Positions 32,909 through 41,260 of a DNA stretch of 64,000 nucleotides are shown in pieces. Origin of the DNA: Robinsoniella peoriensis (GTDB taxonomy: Bacteria > Bacillota > Clostridia > Lachnospirales > Lachnospiraceae); NCBI RefSeq assembly GCF_042680125.1, contig NZ_JBHTNY010000007.1. One strand, written 5' to 3'. The position numbers and the translations under genes were made by a program. How positions within the stretch are numbered: position 1 is the first letter of the stretch; each line of letters starts with the position of its first letter. The notes beneath the pieces are model-generated. The model was not told the DNA's origin. It saw nothing but the letters and a program-made list of their open reading frames with translations, and did not search any database.

Positions 32909-33868
32909 TTAAAATTTCTCTTCCAGCATTTTTTCCAACTGTTCCATACTCTCAATCTCATTTACACATCTGCGTATAGCAGCCGAATGAGGATACCCTG
33001 CAGTATACCATGCAACGTGCTTCCTCATTTCCCGGATACCGGTATATGCCCCTTTATATTGAAGCTGAAGAGATGCATGTTTGAGTATCATTTCCTTCAA
33101 TTCCGGAATCGAAGGTTTCGGGAGTATAACCCCCCTTTCAAAGTATGCAGCCAAGTCCCTGAATATCCATGGATTTCCTCTTGCCGCCCTTCCTATCATG
33201 ACTCCGTCACATCCGGTCTCTTTCATCATCCTCTCTGCTGACAGTGGATCCGTAACATCACCATTTCCGATAACCGGTATACGAACTGCCTCTTTTACCT
33301 GTCTTATTATTTCCCAGTCTGCTTCTCCGGAATAATACTGTTCTCTGGTTCTGCCATGTATCGTAATTGCCGCCGCTCCGCATCCTTCTATAATTCTGGC
33401 TATCTCTACCGCATTAACATGCTCTTCGTCAAAACCTTTTCTGATCTTGACGGTTACCGGTTTATTTACGGCTTTTACAGTTTTGCTTACAATTGCCTCA
33501 ACTCTCCCGGGATCTTTCATGAGTGCGGAACCTTCCTGGTTATTCACTACCTTCGGGACCGGACATCCCATATTAATATCCAGAATATCAAATTCTTTTT
33601 CTTCAATTTCCTTTGCCATGTCACTGATAATATGGGGATCTGATCCAAAAAGCTGCAACGCTATGGGATGTTCTGATTTTTCTATTTCCATTAGTTTTTC
33701 TGTATTCTTATTATGGAAGGAAATCGCTTTTGCACTCACCATCTCCATACTTAAAAGTCCTGCCCCCTGCTCTTTGCAAAGCAAGCGAAATGGCAGGTCA
33801 GTTACCCCTGCCATCGGCGCTAAGACAAATGGATTTGCCAGCTCTACGCTGCCTATCTTAATCTTCAT
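32909..33868 (-). CDS. dusB: tRNA-dihydrouridine synthase
   Basis: FMN enzyme reducing uridines in the tRNA D-loop. 319 residues, TIM barrel. Visible are VLAPMAGVTDLPFRLL (about 16-31), the catalytic cysteine in DINMGCPVPKVV (about 95-106), the FMN-phosphate site GNGDV and GVMIGRAARGNPWIF. The ATG at 33868 follows GGAGAAGACT; it overlaps the stop of the DUF6145-like gene by 11 bases, which indicates translational coupling. A TTG at 33880 is an alternative start that would place the ribosome binding site in the coding region. Confidence 0.95.
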   Translation of the reverse strand: MKIKIGSVELANPFVLAPMAGVTDLPFRLLCKEQGAGLLSMEMVSAKAISFHNKNTEKLMEIEKSEHPIALQLFGSDPHIISDMAKEIEEKEFDILDINMGCPVPKVVNNQEGSALMKDPGRVEAIVSKTVKAVNKPVTVKIRKGFDEEHVNAVEIARIIEGCGAAAITIHGRTREQYYSGEADWEIIRQVKEAVRIPVIGNGDVTDPLSAERMMKETGCDGVMIGRAARGNPWIFRDLAAYFERGVILPKPSIPELKEMILKHASLQLQYKGAYTGIREMRKHVAWYTAGYPHSAAIRRCVNEIESMEQLEKMLEEKF

Positions 33869-34193
33869 AGTCTTCTCCAAGAAAAAATACTTTATAATAC
33901 ATCTCCAGTGAGCGAAGCAGTTCCTCTTTGCTCCTCTGAAGTTGTTTGATCTTTAGCACGCTCCCGATTTCATCATAGGCATAATCCGATTCATGAGCCT
34001 CAGTATGAAAACAAAGCGTTCCATCCTCTTCAAATTCAAGGGTTAACACTCCCCCCACGTCCTGAGTATATAAGACGCACATAATCTTCAACTCGTCTTT
34101 TATACTGTCGGGAAGAGCGGCGAAGTTCTCATTTAAATAAAATTTTTGCTCATATGCGCTTGCTCCGCATAATACTACTTTATCCTGGTACAT
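33858..34193 (-). CDS. Conserved protein, DUF6145-like
   Basis: 111-residue soluble protein starting MYQDKVVLCGASAYEQKFYL and containing IKDELKIMCVLYTQDVGGVL and YDEIGSVLKIKQLQRSKEEL. I recognise it as the small conserved protein (DUF6145) that in Lachnospiraceae sits between birA and dusB; its function is unknown. The ATG at 34193 has CAGGAGG before it; a longer open frame upstream overlaps birA and is not believed. The end overlaps dusB by 11 bases, so birA, this gene and dusB are likely one transcript. Confidence 0.82.
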   Translation of the reverse strand: MYQDKVVLCGASAYEQKFYLNENFAALPDSIKDELKIMCVLYTQDVGGVLTLEFEEDGTLCFHTEAHESDYAYDEIGSVLKIKQLQRSKEELLRSLEMYYKVFFLGEDYED

Positions 34194-34218
34194 CGTTTCC
34201 TCCTGACACCTGTTTACT

Positions 34219-35199
34219 TTATACATATCCGTAAAATCCACGGACAGATACCTCACCTGCAAACACCCGAACCTGTTCTCCGCTTTCTTTGGTAACAAGC
34301 AGTTCACCCTGGCTGTTAATACCATCTGACATTCCCGTATACACATTGCCTGGTTCCAGCACCTTCACCATATTTCCTCTATTTACAAGGACCTCATTAT
34401 ATTCTTCTAATAAAAGGGATAAATCCTGTGTCTGCATAAATTTCTCGTAACACCGCTCAAACTCTTCCATGCAATACTGAATTACTTCTGCGCGATGGAT
34501 CTTCTTATTACATTCCAGCGATAAAGATGTTGCCACGGCTTCAATTTCTTTAGGTATTTCGTTCATATTTACATTGATGCCTGCACCGATTACAATATAA
34601 TTCACCGCTTCCATCTCTGCACTCATCTCTGTGAGAATCCCACAGATTTTCCTGCCGTTTAATACCACATCGTTAGGCCATTTAATCTTCGCCGGAAGTC
34701 CCAGCATGCGATGCACAGCTCTAGCTACTGCAAGTCCCATCACCAGTGTCAGCATAGATGCTTTCCCCGGATTCATCTGAGGGCGTATGATTAATGTCAT
34801 TGCCACAGAGCTTTTTTCCGGCATACTCCAGGTTTTACCCCGTCTTCCCTTACCGCCGTACTGACGGTCTGTTACTGCCAGCGTTCCATGTACCGCACCA
34901 TTTTCTGCCAGCCGCCTGGCATAATTATTGGTAGAATCCACTTCCTGAATATAAGCGATCTGCTGTCCTGCCCACTTCGTATTCAACAGGCTGAGCAGTT
35001 CCTCTGCTTTCACGCTGTCCGGGCACCCTTTCAGCCGATATCCTTTATTGGAAATTGCTTCTATCTCATATCCTTCTTCTTTCAGCTGGTTCATTGCCTT
35101 CCAGATTGCCGTTCTGGTGACACCGAATTTTTCACAGAGCTCCTGCCCGGAGACATAGTCTTCGGCACTGCGAAGCGCATCTAATATTTTACTTTTCAC
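34219..35199 (-). CDS. birA: Biotin-[acetyl-CoA-carboxylase] ligase / biotin repressor
   Basis: Bifunctional BirA: attaches biotin to carboxylases and, with biotinyl-AMP, represses biotin genes. 326 residues. N-terminal winged helix (GQELCEKFGVTRTAIWKAMN, about 18-37), ligase core with the adenylate-binding GKGRRGKTWSMP (about 115-126) and IKWPNDVVLNGRKICGIL (about 173-190), and the small C-terminal SH3-like domain. GTG start at 35199, nine bases after GGAGGG. No biotin synthesis genes are in the window. Heads the birA-DUF6145-dusB group. Confidence 0.95.
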   Translation of the reverse strand: MKSKILDALRSAEDYVSGQELCEKFGVTRTAIWKAMNQLKEEGYEIEAISNKGYRLKGCPDSVKAEELLSLLNTKWAGQQIAYIQEVDSTNNYARRLAENGAVHGTLAVTDRQYGGKGRRGKTWSMPEKSSVAMTLIIRPQMNPGKASMLTLVMGLAVARAVHRMLGLPAKIKWPNDVVLNGRKICGILTEMSAEMEAVNYIVIGAGINVNMNEIPKEIEAVATSLSLECNKKIHRAEVIQYCMEEFERCYEKFMQTQDLSLLLEEYNEVLVNRGNMVKVLEPGNVYTGMSDGINSQGELLVTKESGEQVRVFAGEVSVRGFYGYV

Positions 35200-35232
35200 A
35201 AATCATTGCCCTCCTTGAGCGTGTCTTAAATT

Positions 35233-35502
35233 CTAAACTGCCAGTGCGGCATACACGCAGACACCGAGATAAATCATTGTCAGAATGGTAAACAGAATTC
35301 CCGCCGCAATATGACGCCGATACCAGTTCATACCCGCAAGACTTCCATTGAGTATCGTCCCCATAAGAAACACGGCTATAAATATCCGCTGCCCATACTG
35401 ATAATCCCAAAATGCTGCCACCGTTAATATAATAATGGCAAAACTGGCTATTGTCCCTGCCACCTCAAGATCCAGAGATCTCTTATTTGCAAATTTCTTC
35501 AT
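35233..35502 (-). CDS. Small membrane protein, 89 aa
   Basis: Not recognised. Three hydrophobic segments (IASFAIIILTVAAFW about 18-32, FIAVFLMGTILNGSLAG about 41-57, HIAAGILFTILTMIYLGVCVYAAL about 64-87) separated by short charged turns; basic N-terminus. GGGTATTAAT lies before the ATG. It follows argF and precedes birA on the same strand with 33 bases to the latter, so it may be co-transcribed with either. Hydrophobic pattern and spacing support a real gene; function unknown. Confidence 0.7.
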   Translation of the reverse strand: MKKFANKRSLDLEVAGTIASFAIIILTVAAFWDYQYGQRIFIAVFLMGTILNGSLAGMNWYRRHIAAGILFTILTMIYLGVCVYAALAV

Positions 35503-35552
35503 ATTAATACCCCTGAATAGCGCAAGCCGGCTGGCTTTCTCCCATACGAAAA

Positions 35553-36488
35553 TTACTCGCCAAGAGTTGCTACCATAACAGCTTTGATTGTATGCATACG
35601 GTTCTCAGCTTCATCAAATACAACAGAAGCTGCCGATTCAAATACTTCTTCTGTAACTTCTTTTCCTTTTACTGCAGGCAGGCAATGCATAAAAATAGTT
35701 GTATCTTTGCCTGTTTTATGCATCAGTTCACTGTTAATCTGATATGGTGATAATAACGCAATACGTTCTGCAGCCTTGTCCTCTTCACCCATGGAGCACC
35801 ATACATCCGTATATAGCACATCCGCATCCTGAACACCGTCTGTAGAATCTGTTATTGTAACCGTTGCCTGAGAATCCTTCGCGTATCCTTCACATAACGC
35901 TACCAGATCATCTTTCGGCCATAATTCCCTGGGTGCAATAATTGTGAAATGAACACCCAGTTTGGCGCATCCGATCATCAGACTGTTTGCCATATTATTG
36001 CGTCCGTCGCCTAAGTATACAAAACGAAGTCCTTTCAGATAACCGAAATGTTCCTTCATTGTGAGCATATCAGCCAGAATCTGCGTTGGATGATAATCAT
36101 CTGTCAAACCGTTCCACACCGGTACTCCTGCATATTCTGCCAGTTTTTCAACTGTTTCATGCTTGAATCCGCGAAATTCAATTCCGTCAAACATACGTCC
36201 CAGTACTCTTGCGGTATCTTCCACACTTTCTTTATGGCCTAACTGTATATCATCCTTTCCCAAATACTCCGGATGACCGCCTTCATCTGTACAGCCGATA
36301 GTAAATGCACATCTAGTTCTGGTTGATGGCTTTTCAAAAATCAAAGCAACATTTTTTCCACGCAGACTGTTTCCCAGTACACCGCGTTTCTTTTTTTCCT
36401 TAAGTTCTCCTGCAAGTTCCAGCAGGTATTCTATTTCTTCAGAAGTGAAATCTTTTAATGTTAAAAAACTGCGTCCTTTTAAATTCAT
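35553..36488 (-). CDS. argF: Ornithine carbamoyltransferase
   Basis: Joins carbamoyl phosphate and ornithine to citrulline. 311 residues. Carbamoyl-phosphate site KPSTRTRCAF (about 54-63), ornithine loop and the catalytic MHCLPA near 268-273 are visible, with LGDGRNNMANSLMIG in between. The start at 36488 lies seven bases after AGGAGG; the longer open frame upstream is non-homologous. It stands alone, away from other arginine genes. Without neighbours, anabolic (argF) versus catabolic (arcB) role cannot be decided; no arcA or arcC is present. Confidence 0.94.
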   Translation of the reverse strand: MNLKGRSFLTLKDFTSEEIEYLLELAGELKEKKKRGVLGNSLRGKNVALIFEKPSTRTRCAFTIGCTDEGGHPEYLGKDDIQLGHKESVEDTARVLGRMFDGIEFRGFKHETVEKLAEYAGVPVWNGLTDDYHPTQILADMLTMKEHFGYLKGLRFVYLGDGRNNMANSLMIGCAKLGVHFTIIAPRELWPKDDLVALCEGYAKDSQATVTITDSTDGVQDADVLYTDVWCSMGEEDKAAERIALLSPYQINSELMHKTGKDTTIFMHCLPAVKGKEVTEEVFESAASVVFDEAENRMHTIKAVMVATLGE

Positions 36489-36552
36489 CATCTTTCCTCC
36501 TATTTGTGCTCCTGGTACCGTATCGACCAAATAATATCGTGATTTGTTTTCC

Positions 36553-36581
36553 ATCATACCACTGTTCTTCGTTTTGTTCAA
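36553..36581 (-). promoter_or_regulatory. Promoter of argF
   Basis: Minus strand TTGAAC (36576-36581), 17-base spacer, extended TGGTATGAT (hexamer 36553-36558). I did not find an evident ARG box pair near it. Confidence 0.68.
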
Positions 36582-36602
36582 CATATTATCTCTTATAGAA
36601 CA

Positions 36603-36657
36603 TAAAAACTGTGGGAATAAAGCAGAATTTCTAATCCCTTCTGCCAAATCCCCACAG
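36603..36657 (-). terminator. Terminator of the NfeD-stomatin operon
   Basis: Minus strand CTGTGGGG...GCAGAA, loop, TTCTGC...CCCACAG, then TTTTTATG. About 50 bases after the stop at 36709. Confidence 0.85.
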
Positions 36658-36708
36658 CCCTTTACTTCTTCTCGCCCATCATTTTACTCTGTTGAACTTC
36701 TTTACTTA

Positions 36709-37656
36709 TTAAATATCCTTTGCAATTTCCGTAATGGACTTTACAAGCCCTGCTACATTTTGTATCTCAGACGGAATAATAATCTTAGTTGCCTGACCAT
36801 CTGCTACTTTCTCTAATGCTTCGAAGCTCTTAAGTGCTAATACGGACTGATCTGCTCCAGCTTCTTTTAAGAAACGGATACCGTCTGCATTTGCTTTCTG
36901 TACTTTAATAATTGCTTCCGCTTCACCTTCAGCTTCACGGATCATCCTTTCCTTTTGTGCTTCTGCACGAAGGATTGCCGACTGTTTTTCTGCTTCTGCT
37001 TCTAAAATAGTAGATTCTTTATGTCCTTCAGCTACCAGAACTGTAGATCTCTTCTCACCTTCCGCACGAAGAATCGATTCTCTTCGTTCACGTTCAGCCT
37101 TCATCTGTTTTTCCATGGCATCCTGAATAGCTGCCGGCGGAATAATATTCTTTAATTCCACGCGGTTAACCTTGATTCCCCATGGATCTGTTGCAATATC
37201 TAGAGATGAACGCATCTTTGTATTAATAATCTCTCTGGAGGTAAGCGTCTGATCCAGTTCCATGTCACCGATAATATTACGTAAGGTGGTGGCTGTCAGA
37301 TTTTCGATTGCCATAATCGGATTCTCAACTCCATATGCAAAAAGCTTCGGATCTGTTATCTGGAAGAATACAACCGTATCAATTCGCATCGTTACATTAT
37401 CTTTGGTAATAACAGGCTGAGGTGCAAAATCTACAACCTGCTCTTTTAATAACACTTTTTTAGCAATTCTGTCGATAAAAGGAACTTTAAAATGTAAGCC
37501 TACAGACCAGGTTCCCTGGTATCCGCCAAGTCGTTCTACAACTAATGCCTGAGCCTGAGGAACAATCTTAATACAAGATACCACTAACAATAATAAAATA
37601 ATGATTAACACAATAATCAAAATAGGTACAAAAACCGATGAAACGTTAGTATCCAT
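36709..37656 (-). CDS. SPFH/Band-7 (stomatin-like) membrane protein
   Basis: 315 residues: an N-terminal membrane helix (VFVPILIIVLIIILLLLVV), the SPFH domain (IVPQAQALVVERLGGYQGTW, DNVTMRIDTVVFFQI, WGIKVNRVELKNIIPP) and a long alanine/glutamate-rich coiled coil (about 195-270: EAEAEKQSAILRAEAQKERM). This is the QmcA/paraslipin type that organises membrane microdomains and often partners with NfeD. It lies three bases after an NfeD gene, and the pair is a conserved two-gene module. Confidence 0.94.
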   Translation of the reverse strand: MDTNVSSVFVPILIIVLIIILLLLVVSCIKIVPQAQALVVERLGGYQGTWSVGLHFKVPFIDRIAKKVLLKEQVVDFAPQPVITKDNVTMRIDTVVFFQITDPKLFAYGVENPIMAIENLTATTLRNIIGDMELDQTLTSREIINTKMRSSLDIATDPWGIKVNRVELKNIIPPAAIQDAMEKQMKAERERRESILRAEGEKRSTVLVAEGHKESTILEAEAEKQSAILRAEAQKERMIREAEGEAEAIIKVQKANADGIRFLKEAGADQSVLALKSFEALEKVADGQATKIIIPSEIQNVAGLVKSITEIAKDI

Positions 37657-37659
37657 AAC

Positions 37660-38100
37660 TTAATTCTCCTTCTCTTTTACAATTAATTTCACTCCGCTGA
37701 TCCGCTCGATTACTACGGTCTTCCCTTCTGCAATCTTCACTTTATCATCACCTGTGCGGGCAGTCCATTCCAAGCCATTCACCACTGCCTGGCCTTCCCC
37801 CAGAAGATTGTCAATCGCTTTGGTTACGATTGCCTTCTTGCCAACCAAACTATCCACATTCGTCTTAGTCCGATTTTTATTCACATATCTGACTGCAAAT
37901 GGTCTTGTAAAAATCAAAAGTACCACGGAGACAATAACAAATGCCAGGATTTGAAGTAGAATATTTCCATCCAGAACCGATACAATGAACCCTGCAACGG
38001 ATCCTCCTGCAAACCAGATTGTTGTCAAACCCATCGTAGCAAGTTCGATTACAATAAGGAGAATAAATAAAACGAGCCAACAAATAGATTCTATTTCCAT
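37660..38100 (-). CDS. NfeD family membrane protein
   Basis: 146 residues, the short NfeD1b type without the protease domain. Three or four membrane helices in the first 80 residues (WLVLFILLIVIELATMGLTT, ILLQILAFVIVSVVLLIF) and a C-terminal OB fold (SLVGKKAIVTKAIDNLLGEG, VNGLEWTAR). Partner of the downstream stomatin-like protein; gap of three bases. GAGGG precedes the ATG. Confidence 0.92.
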   Translation of the reverse strand: MEIESICWLVLFILLIVIELATMGLTTIWFAGGSVAGFIVSVLDGNILLQILAFVIVSVVLLIFTRPFAVRYVNKNRTKTNVDSLVGKKAIVTKAIDNLLGEGQAVVNGLEWTARTGDDKVKIAEGKTVVIERISGVKLIVKEKEN

Positions 38101-38196
38101 AATATTACCCTCCTGTCAGAGTATTTATATCTTACCTCTATATTTTACTATAAATAGTAGGAAAATACAACTTAAGTTTCATATATTTCAGAAGGG

Positions 38197-38238
38197 ATAA
38201 AAAGGAAGCCGTCACCATTTAGGTGTTCGGCTTCCTTC
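38197..38238 (-). terminator. Terminator of the SleB-type hydrolase gene
   Basis: Minus strand AAGGAAGCCG, 16-base loop, CGGCTTCCTTTTTAT; 15 bases after the stop. Confidence 0.88.
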
Positions 38239-38252
38239 TATCAATTCACATA

Positions 38253-39572
38253 TTAGTAAAACTGATGTGCTCCAATCTTGATTCCTTTTCCGGAACCTGT
38301 GTTGAAGTACAATGCGCCCCCTACCGGATTTTCTCCGTTCAGGGCAGCCTGTGCTGCTTCGTAGCAGTCACTTGGCACTCCATTCGCTAATGCACTTGAC
38401 ATACTTCCATCCCAGGTCGGCATGAACTGTCCGCTTTCGTAAATAACGTCACGGATATTGCCGGCAAATGAAGAACTTGCCACACGGTTCATTACAACTG
38501 CACCTACTGCCACTTTACCATCCCGGGGCTGATTTCCTGCCTCACAGTAAATGATAGATGCCAACAGAGTTAAATCATCGGCACTTGCTGAGGAACTTGC
38601 ATTGGATTCTGTCTCCGGTGCTTCCGTTGCCGGTGCCTCTGTTGCCGGCGTTTCCGTTACAGGTGCTTCTGTCTCCGGTGCCTCTGTCCAGGTTGTCTCT
38701 GTCTGAGGCGCTTCTGTCCAGGTTGTTTCCGTCTGCGGTGCTTCTGTCCAGGCTGTCTCTGTCTGAGGCGCTTCTGTCCAGGTTGTCTCTGTCTGAGGCG
38801 CTTCTGTCCAGGTTGTTTCTGTCTGCGGTGTTTCCGTCCAGGTCGTCTCTGTTTCCGGAACATTATTCACATTCTGTGAATTATCAGAGTTTCCTGTATT
38901 GGATGAACCGTTATTTCCTGATGTCTGATTGGTACTGTTACTTGTATAATTTCCATTGCTGTAAGCACTCACCGGTGCCACATAGTCGTCCGTCGGAACC
39001 GCGGTTTCAAGAAGCAGTGTTTCTTTTACATCTTCAGCAGGAACATACGCACTTTTTGAATTGTCCAGCTGAATATTTACCCAAGTACCGTCATTCGACG
39101 TATACTCGTAACCTTCGCCCCTGTTTACCGTATCCACAATTTTCGCTGCCGGATCGGCATTATTAAAAATATTTACTCCGTCCCAAGAGATCTCTACTCC
39201 CGGAGTACCATAAACTTCAGCCAGTTTCTTAGCATCTTGTCCAAATGCAAGATATTCTGTCTTTATGTAGCCTACAACATCTCCTGAGCGAACCTTAGTC
39301 CAGTCATCCCCTTTTTCCAGAACATATGCTCCGCCGGCACTTGGCAGATAGCCAATAATCTTACCATTCTCGGAACCCATTGATCTGATAAATAATTCGT
39401 CCGTTACATCCGCAACCGCACGATAATTCCAGTCGCTTTCTTGTGTCTGATCTTGTATGTTTGATGTCCCTGCATTTGGCATTTCTTTCGCCATAGACAC
39501 CATCGATACTGCCATGGAAAGTGTAAGCGCTGATACAGTACAGCAAATTGCAGGTTTCATTCTACCCTTCAT
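38253..39572 (-). CDS. Exported SleB/CwlJ-type cell-wall hydrolase with SH3 domains
   Basis: 439 residues. Signal peptide (residues 1-28), two bacterial SH3-like segments (about 55-110 and 125-185), an Asn/Ser/Gly-rich linker, a tandem repeat of TETTWTEAPQ-like decamers (about 240-325), and a C-terminal Hydrolase_2 domain (about 333-439). The domain has the catalytic glutamate in IIYCEAGNQPRDGKVAVGAV and VMNRV. Enzymes of this family are lytic transglycosylases used in spore germination or vegetative wall turnover. The repeat linker suggests a surface-spanning stalk. AGGAGG precedes the ATG; single-gene unit. Confidence 0.92.
   Translation of the reverse strand: MKGRMKPAICCTVSALTLSMAVSMVSMAKEMPNAGTSNIQDQTQESDWNYRAVADVTDELFIRSMGSENGKIIGYLPSAGGAYVLEKGDDWTKVRSGDVVGYIKTEYLAFGQDAKKLAEVYGTPGVEISWDGVNIFNNADPAAKIVDTVNRGEGYEYTSNDGTWVNIQLDNSKSAYVPAEDVKETLLLETAVPTDDYVAPVSAYSNGNYTSNSTNQTSGNNGSSNTGNSDNSQNVNNVPETETTWTETPQTETTWTEAPQTETTWTEAPQTETAWTEAPQTETTWTEAPQTETTWTEAPETEAPVTETPATEAPATEAPETESNASSSASADDLTLLASIIYCEAGNQPRDGKVAVGAVVMNRVASSSFAGNIRDVIYESGQFMPTWDGSMSSALANGVPSDCYEAAQAALNGENPVGGALYFNTGSGKGIKIGAHQFY
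38683..38855 (-). repeat. 30-bp tandem repeat inside the hydrolase gene
   Basis: About six copies of a 30-base unit (plus-strand core GTCCAGGTTGTCTCTGTCTG) coding for TETTWTEAPQ. Adjacent copies are 90-100 percent identical at DNA level, so copy number is probably variable. Confidence 0.88.
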
Positions 39573-39710
39573 TTTTACCTCCTGAATAACTGCGTTGCAT
39601 GAAATATTTACTACTATTCCATTACAATTATTACAAATCTATTAAATTATGTTACGAATGTATTGTACAATAATATGAGGAGATTGTCAACCTTATTTCT
39701 TAAGTTTTCA

Positions 39711-40490
39711 TTAGATTCTCCTCTGGCGCTTCACTTCATACATTAATACAGATGCCGCTATAGCCGCATTTAATGATTCTACCTGGCCTGACATGGGGAT
39801 CTTGATGTAACAGTCCGACCGGGCGCTTAGCCCCTCACTTAAGCCATTCCCTTCATTTCCAATCAGAAATGCCGTTCCCGCAGAATAGTCTTCTTCATAG
39901 TAGCTGCGGGCTCCTTTCAGATGCGCAGCATAGGTTTTTATATTTTTTTCTCTTAATTCTTTTAAAACTTCTTCTATATTACCAGTGTAAAAAAATGGTA
40001 CCCGGTACAGCGACCCCATCGTAGACCGGATTGTTTTTGGATTATAGATATCTACCGTATCTGATGTCATAATAATTCCATTCACACCGGCACCCTCTGC
40101 CGTCCGCATAATCGTTCCAAGGTTTCCCGGATCCTGGAGATTCTCAAGGATTAATAGATGGGGTGTGGCAGAAGATGTAAGAATCTCTCCTAAGTTATAG
40201 TGGGATTGTTTTACAATGCTCAAAATTCCCTGAGGGGTTTTAGTATCGGATGCAGAATCAAATACCCGGTCTTCTACCACCTCCAGCCTGTCTCCGGCCA
40301 GAAGCTTTTTATTTTCCGGCTTTTCATAGAAGGTCTTCGAAACATAAGTCTTTACAATCCGTTCCCCGGGTGCTTCCTGATACATCTTAACGCCTTCAAC
40401 CACAAACACATCCTGTTCTTTCCGTACTTTACCCTTTTTCTGAAGTTGAAGCAGATTCTTAATCTGCTGATTTGACGTACTGGTAATCAT
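39711..40490 (-). CDS. SpoU/TrmH-family RNA 2'-O-methyltransferase
   Basis: 259 residues. The N-terminal substrate-binding part starts MITSTSNQQIKNLLQLQKKG; the SPOUT knot carries motif 1 LENLQDPGNLGTIMRTAEGA (about 127-146), motif 2 FLIGNEGNGLS and motif 3 IPMSGQVESLNAAIAASVLM. It resembles the RlmB/TsnR/YsgA group that modifies 23S rRNA; the exact nucleotide is not predictable. The ATG at 40490 follows AGGAGAAAT; a longer open frame upstream spans the trkA terminator and is not believed. Confidence 0.92.
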   Translation of the reverse strand: MITSTSNQQIKNLLQLQKKGKVRKEQDVFVVEGVKMYQEAPGERIVKTYVSKTFYEKPENKKLLAGDRLEVVEDRVFDSASDTKTPQGILSIVKQSHYNLGEILTSSATPHLLILENLQDPGNLGTIMRTAEGAGVNGIIMTSDTVDIYNPKTIRSTMGSLYRVPFFYTGNIEEVLKELREKNIKTYAAHLKGARSYYEEDYSAGTAFLIGNEGNGLSEGLSARSDCYIKIPMSGQVESLNAAIAASVLMYEVKRQRRI

Positions 40491-40507
40491 ATTTCTCCTA
40501 TTCTGAC

Positions 40508-40537
40508 AAAAGGCGCTAATTTTCATCAGCGCCTTTT
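40508..40537 (-). terminator. Terminator after trkA
   Basis: AAAAGGCGCT, 10-base loop, AGCGCCTTTTGT on the minus strand. Lies 60 bases after the trkA stop and just before the methyltransferase ribosome binding site. Confidence 0.8.
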
Positions 40538-40596
40538 CATCTTTATCTATTTTATTTTCATTCAAATTCTTCAATTACTTTATGTTAAAACTTATA

Positions 40597-41244
40597 CTAC
40601 CTGATCTTCCTCAGTTTTTCATTATCACCAACCGTTAGCAGTGTTTGTTCTGCCCGCATCGGTTCATCCGGGTCCAGATTTACATTTACCTGATCCCCTA
40701 TTTTATAGGCGATGATGTTAACTCCAAACTTATTACGGATATCCAGCTCCCTTAAGGTACTTCCTATCCAGGATTCCGGTACTTCCATTTCCACCATACT
40801 ATAGGTAGAAGAAAGTTCAAATGTATCTACAAATCTGCCAAATACCATATTCCTTGCTACACGGGATCCCATCTCGCTTTCCGGCGATATTACATGGTCT
40901 GCGCCGACTTTTTCCAATACCGTGGCATGAATGCGGCTGGTAGCCTTCGCCAGAATATACGGTATTCCCGCTTCTTTCGCCAATATGGTAGCCATCACAC
41001 TTGCTTCCATATTTCCGGATATCGCAACAACTGCCCCATCCATATTTCGCAGTCCCAGGCTTTTAAATACTTCCGGATCTGTTACATTCGCTCTTACTGC
41101 ATATGTTACTTCATCTGCAATGTCCTGTACCTTATCCGGGTCCATATCCACTGCCAGCACTTCACATCCATTATTACTAAGCGCAGTTGCAACGCTGACA
41201 CCGAACTTACCTAACCCAAAAACTACAAAGGATTTTACTGCCAT
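40597..41244 (-). CDS. TrkA/KtrA-type potassium uptake regulator
   Basis: 215-residue cytoplasmic gating subunit of a Ktr/Trk potassium channel. N-terminal Rossmann RCK domain with FGLGKFGVSVATAL (about 8-21) and acidic VDMDPDK binding nucleotide ribose, then a C-terminal RCK_C domain (about 135-215, SWIGSTLRELDIRNKFGVNI). The membrane partner (ktrB/trkH) is not in the window. Placed 16 bases after pfkA, so likely on the dnaE-pfkA transcript. GGAG precedes the ATG. Confidence 0.93.
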   Translation of the reverse strand: MAVKSFVVFGLGKFGVSVATALSNNGCEVLAVDMDPDKVQDIADEVTYAVRANVTDPEVFKSLGLRNMDGAVVAISGNMEASVMATILAKEAGIPYILAKATSRIHATVLEKVGADHVISPESEMGSRVARNMVFGRFVDTFELSSTYSMVEMEVPESWIGSTLRELDIRNKFGVNIIAYKIGDQVNVNLDPDEPMRAEQTLLTVGDNEKLRKIR

Positions 41245-41260
41245 CCTGATACTCCTTATC

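Noticed and set aside
36489..36647. Longer start for argF
   Set aside because: The 53 extra residues are not family-like and would cover the argF promoter; AGGAGG sits before the ATG at 36488.
38683..38855. Possible CRISPR array
   Set aside because: Units are directly adjacent 30-mers in frame, without spacers, inside a coding region; no cas genes.
38558..39166. 202-codon open frame on the plus strand
   Set aside because: Antisense to the SleB-type hydrolase; its leucine/serine repeats merely mirror the 30-bp coding repeat.
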